Assembly (NCBI GenBank): GCA_022843625.1
Contig: JALHNH010000026.1
Span: 1-64,000 of the forward strand
DNA: 64,000 nt
Source of the DNA: Bryobacter sp.
GTDB taxonomy: Bacteria > Acidobacteriota > Terriglobia > Bryobacterales > Bryobacteraceae
Reading direction: 5' to 3'
Shown here: piece by piece, positions 55,523 through 64,000 of the stretch
Position numbering within the stretch: position 1 is the stretch's first letter
How the letters are laid out: every line of letters begins with the position of its first letter
Translations under genes and position numbers: made by a program
The notes under the pieces: model-generated
Told to the model about the DNA's origin: nothing
Seen by the model: only the letters and a program-made list of their open reading frames with translations
Database searches by the model: none

Positions 55523-55882
55523 GGCCCTAAACTTGCTCCACTTGTTGTGGGCTTGGGCCAAAAACTTTGAAACGAAGTCTTCGTTTCGCGGATCTTTCAA
55601 TATTGTGTTCTCTGCACTTTGGTTTTTCTACAGTCGGAGTACCGGCAATGCAGGTAGCTGTTGGATGAAGGGTTGAATTAGGACGCGGGCCTTCATCCAG
55701 CAAGATGGCGGGAACCGTTACGCTACTCGCAGCAGGCGCACCGATTGTTGCCCCAGTGGTAACCGAGGGCGGACCGCATCGGAGGAGGATCTAGCAAAAC
55801 CCACCCACCCGAATCCGATGCGGTCTATCTAATGAGAAGCGCCCTGCGGAACCTCAGCTTTTAGAACTGCGGCTTACGCAGT
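55523..55882. repeat. Run of five hairpins
   Basis: GGCCC (55523-55527)/GGGCC (55555-55559) encloses TCCAC/GTGGG (55537-55551). GAAACGAA/TTCGTTTC spans 55569-55587 with a 3-base loop. TGGATGAAGG (55662-55671)/CCTTCATCCA (55690-55699) is perfect. GACCGCATCGGA (55773-55784)/TCCGATGCGGTC (55815-55826) is a perfect 12-bp stem with a 30-base loop. ACTGCG/CGCAGT (55866-55882) has a 5-base loop. None is followed by a T-run, so they are not ordinary terminators. They may be parts of one large RNA or an untranslated leader/trailer. Confidence 0.6.
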
Positions 55883-55930
55883 CTATCGGCAATCTCAAAG
55901 AATCCATTAATCTAGCACAATTTCCAACCA

Positions 55931-56155
55931 CTACCAAGCCAGCGTCGCCGTGCGAGGACTCTCTTCCGGGTTTGGCAGATAAATCGTCTTGCATTTTTCA
56001 CAGCGGTAAAGCTCCGCATCAGCCCCAAATCGATCCGCGATATCCCCACCAAATGTGAACCACCTTTTCAGGTGACCCGCACAAATCTTGCCCTTTTCGT
56101 TTTTTTCATTGCACGCCCGCTGCTTCGGCAGTCGCGTCTTGATCAGTGGTTCCAA
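55931..56155 (-). CDS. Small four-cysteine protein, unknown
   Basis: A 74-aa basic protein with cysteines at 15, 25, 52 and 55. The last pair (YRCEKCKTIYLP) is a typical zinc-ribbon knuckle, and the first two (RACNEKNEKGKICAGHLKRW) could complete a metal site. The frame starts with a TTG at 56155 (MEPLIKTRLPKQR); no ATG lies in frame near the start and the Shine-Dalgarno is poor, so the start is uncertain. It is divergent from the DUF3179 gene and precedes the hairpin-rich region on the minus strand. The function is unknown. Confidence 0.65.
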   Translation of the reverse strand: MEPLIKTRLPKQRACNEKNEKGKICAGHLKRWFTFGGDIADRFGADAELYRCEKCKTIYLPNPEESPRTATLAW

Positions 56156-56256
56156 AACACCATTTTACATTGAGTCAATTCGCCACACTATCTGGGGCAA
56201 TAAGCTACACTCACACCTGAATCGAACGGCCCTCCCCGCGCGTCAACTCTAACAAT

Positions 56257-57480
56257 ATGCTTCGTCGTCATGCCTTGCCGCTGGTATTCGCGCCCACCCT
56301 ACATGCCCAGCCAACCATGACACCGCTTGAGGTCTTCTCCCAACTCACTTCCAACGAATCCCAGGTCTTCAGCCCAGCCATGTCCGAGCTACAGCGAAAA
56401 TGGAAAAACTCCTATGCCATCATGCTGCTCGAAATGCTCACCCTGCTCGCCGCAGACAATCCCGCCCGGGACCGCCTCCTACGCTTTCTCGAACTCCGCA
56501 CCGGGCAAAACCTTGGCCTAAAAATGCACGATTGGCATCGCTGGATCTGGTCGCTGCCCTATGACCCGCATCCCCATTACGCAATCTTCAAGGGAATCCT
56601 CTACGCGAATTTCGATCCCCGAATGCAGACGTTCTTCCCGCCCGATCGTCAAACCCAATCCCGCATCCGGCTGGACCAGGTGGAATGGGGTGGAGTCCGC
56701 GTCAACGGCATCCCGCCACTGGTCAACCCCAAACACATAGCAGCAGCCGAGGCCACCTATCTCAAAGACAACCACACCGTCTTTGGCCTCACCATCGGCG
56801 ACCGCTCCCGAGCCTATCCCAAACGAATCCTCGCCTGGCACGAGATGGCCCGCGATACCTTCGATGGCCAGAACATCTGCCTCGTTTACTGCACCCTCTG
56901 TGGTACGGTAATTCCCTACCTCGCCAAGTCCCATACTTTTGGCACCTCAGGCCTGCTCTATGAGAGCAGCAAACTGATGTTTGATGAAGAGACCAACTCG
57001 CTGTGGTCCACCCTCCAGGGACAACCCGTAATTGGCCCCTTGGCAAACTCCGGCCTCCAACTCGAATTTGCAAACGTAGTCACGACAACCTGGGGTGAAT
57101 GGCGTGCGCTGCATCCCGATACAACCGCCCTCTCACTCGATACCGGGCATCGCCGCGACTACGGCGAAGGCGTCGCATACCGGAGCTACTTCGCCTCAGA
57201 CGAACTCATGTTTCAGGTCTCAGGCAAAGACGGCCGCCTCCGCAAAAAAGACGAAATCCTAGCCATCCGTCTCCCCAAACGGCAGCCCCTGGCAATCGCA
57301 ATGTCCTATCTCCTCAAGCACCCGCAATTCAAAACCAACCACGAAGGAGCATCTATCGAGGTCGAGACAACCAAAGGCGGCGTCACCACCCTCACCGTAG
57401 ACGGAAAACCCTTTCCCGCCCATCGTGCCTTCTGGTTCGCCTGGTACACCCAGTTCCCGTCAACAGCTCTGATCCGCTAG
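56257..57480 (+). CDS. DUF3179 domain protein, probably exported
   Basis: A 407-aa protein. A short hydrophobic N-terminus (MLRRHALPLVFAPTLHA) is followed by a helical part and then the DUF3179 domain from about 150: GDRSRAYPKRILAWHEMARD, VYCTLCGTVIPY (the conserved Cys pair), GTSGLLYESSKLMFDEETNSLWS, and KDGRLRKKDEILAIRLP. The domain's function is not known; the CxxC suggests metal or haem binding. It stands alone between a divergent small gene and the convergent GntP transporter, with which it shares a CTAG stop. Confidence 0.88.
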   Translation: MLRRHALPLVFAPTLHAQPTMTPLEVFSQLTSNESQVFSPAMSELQRKWKNSYAIMLLEMLTLLAADNPARDRLLRFLELRTGQNLGLKMHDWHRWIWSLPYDPHPHYAIFKGILYANFDPRMQTFFPPDRQTQSRIRLDQVEWGGVRVNGIPPLVNPKHIAAAEATYLKDNHTVFGLTIGDRSRAYPKRILAWHEMARDTFDGQNICLVYCTLCGTVIPYLAKSHTFGTSGLLYESSKLMFDEETNSLWSTLQGQPVIGPLANSGLQLEFANVVTTTWGEWRALHPDTTALSLDTGHRRDYGEGVAYRSYFASDELMFQVSGKDGRLRKKDEILAIRLPKRQPLAIAMSYLLKHPQFKTNHEGASIEVETTKGGVTTLTVDGKPFPAHRAFWFAWYTQFPSTALIR

Positions 57481-58802
57481 GTACGCAACCAGTCCACCAC
57501 CAAAATAATCGCAATCCCCACCACCGACGTAATCACCTTCATCACAGTCCACGTCCGCAACGTTTCCGGCACCGTCAGCCCCAGATACTGATTCACCAGC
57601 CAGAACCCCGCATCATTCACATGCGACAGGATCGTCCCGCCTGCGCACAACGCCAGCACCAACAACTCTGACGACTGCCCCGGGATATCCTTCACCAACG
57701 GCGCCACAATCCCAGCCGCAGTAATAATTGCCACCGTAGCCGACCCCTGAGCCACCCGCAGCGCCGTCGCCACAGCATAAGCTACCAGGATTGGCGGTAT
57801 CGAAGACGAAGCCAGCAACTGCCCCGCATATGGCCCTACCCCGGAATCCACAATTACCTGCTTAAACGCTCCGCCCCCACCCATAATCGCGAGCAACGCG
57901 CCAATCGGCGCCAGCGACTCATTCGCCATCGACGAGATCTGCGCCCTGCTCATCGCCCGCTGCGCACCCAGACAAACCAGCGTCACCAGCGTCGTCAACA
58001 ACAACGCCGAAAACGGATGCCCCACCAGCGTAAAGAAGTTATCCGCCTTCGGATTCTCCAGGTTCATAAACGTCGCAATAAAGATCAGCGTCACCGGCAT
58101 CAACAAGAGCAACAACACCATCGGCACACTCGGCGGATTCTCCACCCGCACATCCTTGGTAGCAATCTCGGGCACCGGAATAAACATCCGCTTCGCGATC
58201 CACAATCCATACCCGATCCCACCCGAGATCGCCATCGGAATCGAGATCGCAATCCCCCACAAAATCGTCTTCCCCAGATCTGCATGAAACATCTGCGCCG
58301 CAGCCGCGGGCGCCGGATGCGGAGGTACCATCGCATGCACCACCGTCAACGCACATCCCATCGGCAACCCGTAATACAGCAGGCTCTTCTTCGACTCGCG
58401 AGCCAGGCTCCAGGCCAGCGGCACGATGATGATGAACCCAACCTCAAAGAACAACGGCAGCCCCACCAGAAACGCCGCAGTCAACAAAGCCCAGGGCGTC
58501 AGCTTCGATCCAAACTTCTTAAGCAGCCACTCGGCAAGATGCCTTCCCCCACCGGAATGTTCAAGAAAGCGTCCGATGATGGCTCCAAGCGCCACAACAA
58601 CAGCAATAAACCCCAACGCCTCACCAAACCCAACCTGAATCGACTTCAACAACTTCGCCGGCGACATCCCCGTCATCAGCCCAAGCGAAAAACTCGAAAT
58701 CAGCAGCGCCAGAAAAGCATGCAGCCGCAAATAAAGAATCAGAAAAAGCAGCAACGCCACTGCCGCGAGCGTCGCTATCAGCAGTGGCGTTCCAGGTGTC
58801 AT
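57477..58802 (-). CDS. Gluconate:H+ symporter family transporter (GntP)
   Basis: A 441-aa transporter with about 12-14 helices. It has GntP-family text: FLALLISSFSLGLMTGMSP, FFEVGFIIIVPLAWSLARES, MGCALTVVHAMVPPHPAPAAAA (the signature HAMVPPHP) and AGGTILSHVNDAGFWLVNQYLG. The family imports gluconate and related sugar acids. It starts nine bases after the HpcH/HpaI-type aldolase gene in the same direction, so uptake and aldol cleavage of a sugar or keto acid are likely linked. It ends in the CTAG shared with the DUF3179 gene. Confidence 0.93.
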   Translation of the reverse strand: MTPGTPLLIATLAAVALLLFLILYLRLHAFLALLISSFSLGLMTGMSPAKLLKSIQVGFGEALGFIAVVVALGAIIGRFLEHSGGGRHLAEWLLKKFGSKLTPWALLTAAFLVGLPLFFEVGFIIIVPLAWSLARESKKSLLYYGLPMGCALTVVHAMVPPHPAPAAAAQMFHADLGKTILWGIAISIPMAISGGIGYGLWIAKRMFIPVPEIATKDVRVENPPSVPMVLLLLLMPVTLIFIATFMNLENPKADNFFTLVGHPFSALLLTTLVTLVCLGAQRAMSRAQISSMANESLAPIGALLAIMGGGGAFKQVIVDSGVGPYAGQLLASSSIPPILVAYAVATALRVAQGSATVAIITAAGIVAPLVKDIPGQSSELLVLALCAGGTILSHVNDAGFWLVNQYLGLTVPETLRTWTVMKVITSVVGIAIILVVDWLRT

Positions 58803-58811
58803 CGTTACAGA

Positions 58812-59651
58812 TTACAGCAAGCTGGTAGGACGGCGCGACCAGGGCTTGCCCTTTTCAGCACCAATACTTTCAAGCGCCGCAACATGCGCGCCGGTCTGCG
58901 TAAGAATGTGATGCAGATCGTTGCCAATCGAGATGAACGTAAAGCCCTTATCGAGGAACTCACCCACGCGTGCAGTCCCAAACAGGAACAACCCGAGAAT
59001 CACGTTGTTCTTCTTGGCTTCTTCGATCAGCGTTGAAGTTGCCGCAAGCAACTCAGGGCTCGTGTACATCTCAGGGAACACATAGGTCTCAAACAGACCC
59101 ATCGACATACAAAGATCGTTCTGGCCCAGAAACAAAATGTCCACACCCGGCACGGCCGCAATCTCGGCCATGTTCTTGATGCAGTCATGAGTCTCAACCT
59201 GCAACGCCACCATGATGTTCTTGTTCGCGTTCGGCACATAGCCAAGCAGGCCGGCCTTGTTGGTCGACCGCTGCGGGAAGTACACGCTACGCGTACCTGC
59301 CGTCGGATAGAGACAGCAGCTAACAGCCTGGCGTGCTTCTTCAGCTGTGTTGATATAAGGCACCAGCACGCCGTCGGCCCCGAGGTCGAGCGCCTGCTGA
59401 ATCCCCTGCCGGTCGCCATAACCAGCAACACGCACCATCGACTTGGCACCGCCACTGGCGATTGCGCAAAGCATCGCGCTCAGCTTCTCATAACCCATCG
59501 GGCCATGCTGCGCATCGACTAGCAACCAGTCGTAACCGCTATGCGCCAACTGCTCGGCAACGGTCGCTGATGCAGAATTCAGAAAGAGGCCCATCTTGGG
59601 GCTGCCATTGCGGAGTTCTGCTTTGAACTCGGCACCGGATTGTGTAGACAT
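58812..59651 (-). CDS. HpcH/HpaI-family aldolase
   Basis: A 279-aa class II (metal-dependent) aldolase for 2-keto-3-deoxy sugar acids or 4-hydroxy-2-oxo acids. It begins like 2-dehydro-3-deoxyglucarate aldolase: LRNGSPKMGLFLNSAS, YDWLLVDAQHGPMGYEKL (His base), VALQVETHDCIKNM (metal Glu), and DILFLGQNDLCMSMG (metal Asp). The start is the ATG at 59651, with AGGAGC upstream. It leads an operon with the GntP transporter. The true substrate is unresolved between keto-deoxy-glucarate and hydroxy-oxo-heptanedioate types. Confidence 0.91.
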   Translation of the reverse strand: MSTQSGAEFKAELRNGSPKMGLFLNSASATVAEQLAHSGYDWLLVDAQHGPMGYEKLSAMLCAIASGGAKSMVRVAGYGDRQGIQQALDLGADGVLVPYINTAEEARQAVSCCLYPTAGTRSVYFPQRSTNKAGLLGYVPNANKNIMVALQVETHDCIKNMAEIAAVPGVDILFLGQNDLCMSMGLFETYVFPEMYTSPELLAATSTLIEEAKKNNVILGLFLFGTARVGEFLDKGFTFISIGNDLHHILTQTGAHVAALESIGAEKGKPWSRRPTSLL

Positions 59652-59751
59652 AAACTAGAGTGCTCCTAAAGGAATCGTTGAAGACAACTCCAAAAGGATA
59701 TCAACGCAGCGACAAGGTTCGATAGGATATACCGAAAGGACTGTTTCCAAA

Positions 59752-60168
59752 ATGAAAAAAATGATTCTCCTGGCTGCCGGCATCTGCGGCGTCTTTGGCT
59801 TGGGCTATGTCAGCGGCGCTGGCGCTGCATCGAAGAACCACGTATTCGAGCTCCGCACCTACACCACCCCAGACGGCAAGCTCGACGACCTCAACGCCCG
59901 CTTCCGCAACCACACCCTCAAGATCTTCGAAAAGCACGGCATGAAGAACGTCGTCTACGGTGTCCCCTCAGAAGGCCCCACCTCCAAGAACACTCTTATC
60001 TACCTCCTGCAACACGATAGCCGTGATGCCGCCAAGGCAAGTTGGGACAAGTTCCGCACCGATGCCGATTGGGTCAAAGCCCGCACCGCCAGCGAAGTCA
60101 ACGGCAAGCTCACCACCAAAGTCGAAAGCGTCTTCCTCGAACCCACCGATTACAGCCCTATGAAGTAA
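59752..60168 (+). CDS. Exported NIPSNAP-family protein
   Basis: A 138-aa protein with a signal peptide (MKKMILLAAGICGVFGLGYVSG, cleavage near the Ala-rich GAGAA). One NIPSNAP ferredoxin-like domain follows: HVFELRTYTTPDGKLDDLNARF, HTLKIFEKHGMKNVVYGV, and YLLQHDSRDAAKASWDKFRTD. Its biochemical role is not known. AAAGGA lies 11 bases before the ATG. It is divergent from the aldolase gene (100-base spacer) and overlaps the Kef-type antiporter tail to tail by 11 bases. Confidence 0.92.
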   Translation: MKKMILLAAGICGVFGLGYVSGAGAASKNHVFELRTYTTPDGKLDDLNARFRNHTLKIFEKHGMKNVVYGVPSEGPTSKNTLIYLLQHDSRDAAKASWDKFRTDADWVKARTASEVNGKLTTKVESVFLEPTDYSPMK

Positions 60169-61759
60169 GCGCTATCTGCGCCATGGCGACGCCGCCTTCC
60201 CGCTCCGGCTGGATCGCGGCGTCGGCCCCCATTTCCATCAGCTTTGTCACATGCGGCTCATTCACAGCCCGCGCAACAATTTTCAATCCTCGCTTCACAT
60301 TCCTTGCCCGCTCGATTGCCATCTCAACCGTAACCGCGTTTGGCATTGTCAGAATCAAGGCCCGGGCCTTTCCCACATTTGCTGCATGTTGAATCTCCGG
60401 GCTTGTAATGTCGCCCCATATTGATTCAACGCCAATATCAGCCAAATCCGCATACAGGACATAGTCCGACTCAACCACAACCACAGCAATACCCGCCTCA
60501 AGCAAGCTCTCCACAGCGCCCCGCCCACTGCGTCCATACCCTGCCACCACCACATGCCCCTCCGCCTCACTCTGCTCTGCCTGACCACCCGCCACAACAA
60601 CCTTACGCCGGAAAATCCTCCCCAGCGGCACCGCGAACGAAGAAACCACCGGCGATAGCGCCATCGTCAGCACCGTGCAAGTAAGCGCCAAATCATAAGT
60701 CGGCTTGCTCAACGCTCCAGACGACAAACCCGCACGGGCCAGCACAAACGAAAACTCGCCAATCTGGCTCAACCCCAGGCCCACAATCCACGGTGCCATA
60801 TTCACATACCCAAAGGCTCTCGTCGAAAAGCCCATCACCACCGCCTTCAAGACAAAGATAAGCAAAACCACAACCACTATTTGCCCGATATTGGAAACCA
60901 CATAAGCCGGCTCAAACAACATCCCCACACTCACAAAAAACAGAAGCCCAAACACATCCCGCAACGGCACCACATCGCTCAACGCCTGATGGCTAAACTC
61001 AGACTCGCTCAGCACAATACCAGCCACAAAGGCACCCAGCGCAAACGACAACCCCACCGCGTGAGTTGCATAACCCACCCCCATTCCAACCGCGACAACC
61101 GATACCAGAAACAACTCCCGGGATCCCCACGACAGCACGCGCTTGAGCAACAACGGCAACACCCGCGTCCCCACAAAATAAACGCCAGCCAGAAATACCG
61201 CTGCCACCCCGATAGCTTTCCCCACCTTCAGCACCACACCATCCAGATCATTGAGCTGCGGCAATATCGTCAGCATTGGGATCACCGCCAGATCCTGCAC
61301 CACCAGCAACCCCACCATCACCCGGCTCGCCAGTGTCGCCGTAACTCCCGCCGCTGACAGGGTCTTCAGCACTACCATCGTGCTCGACAAAGAAACCATC
61401 GCCCCTAACCAGATCGATTCCGTAACCGCAATCCCCAACAGCCGGTTCGCAGCCACAGCTGTCAACCCGCAGATCACCACGATCTGAATCGGCCCCCCGA
61501 TCAGCGCAACCTTCTTCACTGGTCCAAGATCGCGAAACGAAATTTCAAGCCCCAGCGAAAATAAGAGCAGCGCCACCCCAATCTCGGCCAACAGCTCAAT
61601 ATCGCGCACCTGCACAACTGTCGGCCCGGCTGTGTGTGGCCCCACAATCACCCCCGCAGCAACATAGCCCACCAGCAACGGCAACCGCACTAAGCGCGCT
61701 AGCATCCCACCAATCAATCCGGCCAAAATGATCAAAACAAAGTCTGCGGCAATTCCCAA
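60158..61759 (-). CDS. Kef/YbaL-type cation:proton antiporter with TrkA-N domain
   Basis: A 533-aa monovalent cation antiporter of the CPA2 family. About 12 helices begin FVLIILAGLIGGMLARLV, with VGYVAAGVIVGPHTAGPTVV and LALLFSLGLEIS-like text in the exchanger core. From about 400 a cytoplasmic TrkA-N/KTN domain follows (VVVAGYGRSGRGAVESLLEA, VVVESDYVLYADLAD), which binds NAD(H) or glutathione signals. It is probably K+/H+ exchange or efflux. The start is a TTG at 61759, since no in-frame ATG precedes the first helix. The 3' end overlaps the NIPSNAP gene by 11 bases. Confidence 0.92.
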   Translation of the reverse strand: MGIAADFVLIILAGLIGGMLARLVRLPLLVGYVAAGVIVGPHTAGPTVVQVRDIELLAEIGVALLLFSLGLEISFRDLGPVKKVALIGGPIQIVVICGLTAVAANRLLGIAVTESIWLGAMVSLSSTMVVLKTLSAAGVTATLASRVMVGLLVVQDLAVIPMLTILPQLNDLDGVVLKVGKAIGVAAVFLAGVYFVGTRVLPLLLKRVLSWGSRELFLVSVVAVGMGVGYATHAVGLSFALGAFVAGIVLSESEFSHQALSDVVPLRDVFGLLFFVSVGMLFEPAYVVSNIGQIVVVVLLIFVLKAVVMGFSTRAFGYVNMAPWIVGLGLSQIGEFSFVLARAGLSSGALSKPTYDLALTCTVLTMALSPVVSSFAVPLGRIFRRKVVVAGGQAEQSEAEGHVVVAGYGRSGRGAVESLLEAGIAVVVVESDYVLYADLADIGVESIWGDITSPEIQHAANVGKARALILTMPNAVTVEMAIERARNVKRGLKIVARAVNEPHVTKLMEMGADAAIQPEREGGVAMAQIALTS

Positions 61760-61814
61760 TGATTCTACTTTCTAAAGCAAGCTTAACCAATCACAACGGG
61801 AATAGAATAGAAAC

Positions 61815-64000
61815 ATGCGAAATGTCTTCTTGCCCCTGATCTCAATCAGCTTGGGCTTTGGTGCCGATTTCGCCACTGATGTACAACCAGTGCTCGCCAA
61901 GCGCTGTGTCATGTGCCACGGTGGTGCTCAACAACTCGCCGGTGTTCGTCTCGACAACAGCACCGACGCCATGAAGGGCGGCTATTCCGGCCCCATCATC
62001 ACCGCCGGCAAAGCAGACGCGTCCAAGATCATCGAGCGTGTCACATCCAAAAAAGACGGCTTCCGCATGCCCCCCATGGGCCCACCCTTGAGCGACGCTG
62101 AAGTCGCCGGCCTCAAGACCTGGATCAACGAAGGCGCCACCTGGCCTGCTGGCCTCACCATCGGCAAAGCAACCACGCGCAAGACCACCCACTGGGCCTT
62201 CCAGCCCCTCTGGCAAGGCGCTCTACCTCCAGTCAAGAACACCACCTGGCCAAAGAATCCAATCGACAACTTCACCCTCGCCAAGCTCGAATCGCAAAAC
62301 ATACCCCCCTCACCGGAAGCCACCAAACTCACCCTCCTCCGCCGCGTCGCCCTCGACCTCACCGGCCTCCCACCCTCGCAGGAGCTCACTCGCACCTACC
62401 TCGCGGACACTCGTCCAGACGCCTACGAGCGCGCTGTCGATCAGCTCCTCAAAGCCCCGCAATACGGCGAGCGCTGGGCCCGACAGTGGCTCGATCTCGC
62501 ACGCTACGCCGACACCGACGGCTTCGAAAAAGACCTCGCCCGCCCCTACGCCTGGCGCTGGCGCAACTACGTCATCGACAGCCTCAACGCTGACAAGCCC
62601 TTCAACCAGTTCACCATCGAACAACTTGCCGGAGACCTCCTCCCAAACCCAACGCTCGAACAAAAAGTAGCCACCGGTTTCCACCGCAACACTCTTATCA
62701 ATCGTGAAGCCGGAGTCACCCGCGCCGAAGACCGCTTCGACACACTCGTCAACCGCGTCAACACAACATCTACCACCTGGATGGGCCTCACCATGGGCTG
62801 TTCCCAGTGCCACGATCACAAATACGACCCCATCTCGCAAAAAGAATATTACGCAACGATGGCGGTCTTCTCGAAAAGCTACGACACCACCATCGATGCC
62901 CCCATGCCCGGCGAACTCGGCCCCTGGCTGGCAGACCGTGCAACCTATCTCAAGAAGCGCGAAGACATCCTGAAGAGCGCCCCCATCGACGAATGGTTCG
63001 CCCGCTGGCAAACCAAGATGCGTGCCGCCATCACCAACCCCGGCGTCGACGGCGAATGGGATTTCTCAGTCACCAGCTTCCGCGTCATGTTCGATCACGC
63101 AGAACGCGTCATGATGATGCCGGCCGAGCAACGCAGTGAGCGCGACGCCTGGCGCCTCCTCACCTACTTCCTCAACAACCCGAGCCACACCGTACGCGGC
63201 GAAAAAGAGAACATCGAAAAACTCAAAACCGTCAAAGAGCAGATCAAGAAGCTCGAAGACGAAACTGCCAAGCTCACTCAGGCCTACGTAGTCATTCCCG
63301 ATCCCACCGCTCCAGCGCAACGCCTCGCCGTTCGGGGTGATTGGAAGACCCCCGGCATCGAAGTCCAACCGGGCACCCTCGCTGTCCTGCCCGAATTCAA
63401 ACCCGGCAACGAACCAGAACGCCTCGCCTACGCCAAGTGGCTCGTAAGCGATGCGAATTTCCTCACACCGCGAGTCATCGTCAACCGCTACTGGCAGGAA
63501 TTCTTCGGCCGTGGCATCGTCAAGACCAGCGAAGATTTCGGCCTCCAGGGCGACAAGCCCTCCCACCCCGAACTCCTCGACTATCTCGCTCGCGAGTTCC
63601 AAACCAAAGGCTGGTCCGTCAAGCAGCTCCACCGCTCTATCGTCACCAGCGCGACATACCGGCAAAGCTCCAAGGCTCGCCCCGAAGTAGCCGAGATCGA
63701 TCCTGACAACGCACTCCTCGCCCGCCAGAGCCGCATCCGTCTCAGCGCCGAAGCGATCCGTGATTCTGCCCTTGCCGCCAGCGGCCTCTTGAACACCCAA
63801 CTCGGCGGCCCCAGCGTAAGGCCCCCCCAACCCAAAGGCGTTTCTGAGCTAGTCTACGGCGGAGCCAAATGGAACGAGAGCGCCGGCACCGACAAGTATC
63901 GTCGAGGCCTCTACATCTTCTTTCAGCGCACAGCCCCTTACCCCATGCTCGGCAACTTCGACGCGCCCGACATGACCGTCGCCTGCAGTCGCCGTCGCAC
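61815..64000 (+). CDS. Planctomycete-type cytochrome c/DUF1549/DUF1553 protein (partial)
   Basis: About 728 codons are visible and the gene runs off the window. A signal peptide (MRNVFLPLISISLGFGA) is followed by a PSCyt1 haem domain with C31-V-M-C34-H35. DUF1549 comes next (IDNFTLAKLESQNIPPSPEA, YADTDGFEKDLARPYAWRW, and a second CSQCH motif in GCSQCHDHKYDP). A coiled-coil stretch (ENIEKLKTVKEQIKKLEDE) precedes DUF1553 (LTPRVIVNRYWQEFFGRGIV, ATYRQSSKARPE). Such secreted proteins usually pair with a DUF1501 partner and take part in polysaccharide breakdown or electron transfer. The C-terminus and partner lie beyond 64000. Confidence 0.93.
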   Translation, partial: MRNVFLPLISISLGFGADFATDVQPVLAKRCVMCHGGAQQLAGVRLDNSTDAMKGGYSGPIITAGKADASKIIERVTSKKDGFRMPPMGPPLSDAEVAGLKTWINEGATWPAGLTIGKATTRKTTHWAFQPLWQGALPPVKNTTWPKNPIDNFTLAKLESQNIPPSPEATKLTLLRRVALDLTGLPPSQELTRTYLADTRPDAYERAVDQLLKAPQYGERWARQWLDLARYADTDGFEKDLARPYAWRWRNYVIDSLNADKPFNQFTIEQLAGDLLPNPTLEQKVATGFHRNTLINREAGVTRAEDRFDTLVNRVNTTSTTWMGLTMGCSQCHDHKYDPISQKEYYATMAVFSKSYDTTIDAPMPGELGPWLADRATYLKKREDILKSAPIDEWFARWQTKMRAAITNPGVDGEWDFSVTSFRVMFDHAERVMMMPAEQRSERDAWRLLTYFLNNPSHTVRGEKENIEKLKTVKEQIKKLEDETAKLTQAYVVIPDPTAPAQRLAVRGDWKTPGIEVQPGTLAVLPEFKPGNEPERLAYAKWLVSDANFLTPRVIVNRYWQEFFGRGIVKTSEDFGLQGDKPSHPELLDYLAREFQTKGWSVKQLHRSIVTSATYRQSSKARPEVAEIDPDNALLARQSRIRLSAEAIRDSALAASGLLNTQLGGPSVRPPQPKGVSELVYGGAKWNESAGTDKYRRGLYIFFQRTAPYPMLGNFDAPDMTVACSRRR

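Larger units (their letters stand above)
55196..55930. other. Long intergenic region rich in inverted repeats
   Basis: The only stretch over 300 bases without a supported gene. It contains CTATTG-TTTT-CAATAG (55272-55287), a 6S-like element (55361-55481) and five further hairpins (55523-55882). An extended -10-like TGCTATCTT lies at 55318-55326 (plus strand) and a TACAAT at 55508-55503 (minus strand). No long open frame is convincing; a 51-codon frame at 55521-55676 overlaps hairpins. I see no tRNA, tmRNA or RNase P signature that holds up. Confidence 0.7.

Noticed and set aside
55521-55676. 51-codon plus-strand frame (MALNLLHLLWAWAKNFETKS...)
   Set aside because: It has an AAGGGA upstream, but it coincides with two hairpins, has odd Trp-rich composition and lacks context; kept out of the gene list.
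55861-55890. RNase P-like 3' text (AGAA ... CGGCTTA)
   Set aside because: It recalls the conserved 3' end of RNase P RNA, but the matching 5' block (GAGGAAAGTCC) is absent within 500 bases on either strand and the bases form a simple hairpin instead.
58017-59036. 339-codon plus-strand frame rich in Arg, Gln and His across gntP and the aldolase
   Set aside because: It spans two real minus-strand genes and is low-complexity, as expected for an antisense shadow.

Overview
The window looks like chromosomal DNA of an Acidobacteriota bacterium, most likely the Bryobacterales/Solibacter branch. The reasons are a protein with the Solibacter-type domain (TIGR03437) at 49415-51085, a Planctomycete-type cytochrome/DUF1549/DUF1553 protein at the right edge, a secreted sulfatase, a large PIG-L deacetylase, Tat-exported oxidoreductases and many small zinc-ribbon or lipoprotein genes. 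This assignment is from gene content only. Coding density is very high, most neighbours overlap by a few bases, and there is no rRNA, tRNA, CRISPR array, insertion sequence or prophage that I can see.

Region by region: 1-3250 (minus) is the branched-chain amino-acid operon ilvB-ilvN-ilvC (ilvC cut by the window edge). It is preceded by a 43-residue leader peptide packed with Val/Ile/Leu and by mutually exclusive terminator/antiterminator stems, a complete attenuator. 3331-11041 holds a REC-Xre regulator divergent from a sulfatase, a lone Flp pilin, two MacB-type permeases, an aldo/keto reductase, a membrane protein with a degenerate JAMM domain, and a fasciclin protein with a strong bidirectional terminator. 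11042-13827 is the glycolytic pair eno-gpmI. 13934-21652 holds an FG-GAP protein and a tight six-gene minus-strand operon (lipoprotein, two unknowns, MFS transporter, HerA-like ATPase, Tat aldo/keto reductase). 21697-28515 has an APC permease with a Usp-like tail, CCA-adding enzyme, an SDR and a PIG-L protein. 28546-30769 is the Co/Ni ECF transporter cbiMQO. 30744-36568 is the four-gene ligase-associated DNA repair operon (exonuclease-ligase-Lhr helicase-metallophosphoesterase). 36675-40573 is a redox/membrane cluster ending in type II NADH dehydrogenase, facing an orphan fliM. 41569-45530 carries mtaB and the classic recR-ybaB-dnaX-SRP RNA block. 46106-48270 is a carbonic anhydrase/SulP pair. 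48267-55195 holds beta-propeller and TIGR03437 proteins, ychF, and an RNase T2/PhzF/unknown operon. 55196-55930 is the only long non-coding stretch and is dense in hairpins, including a 6S-RNA-like element. 55931-64000 holds a small Cys protein, DUF3179, a keto-acid aldolase with a GntP transporter, NIPSNAP, a Kef-type antiporter and the partial DUF1553 protein.

Best leads: the ilv attenuator (possibly with a leaderless leader peptide), the 6S-like RNA and hairpin field at 55.3-55.9 kb, the membrane-anchored pseudo-JAMM protein, the HerA/MFS operon, and five convergent gene pairs that all end in one shared CTAG palindrome.
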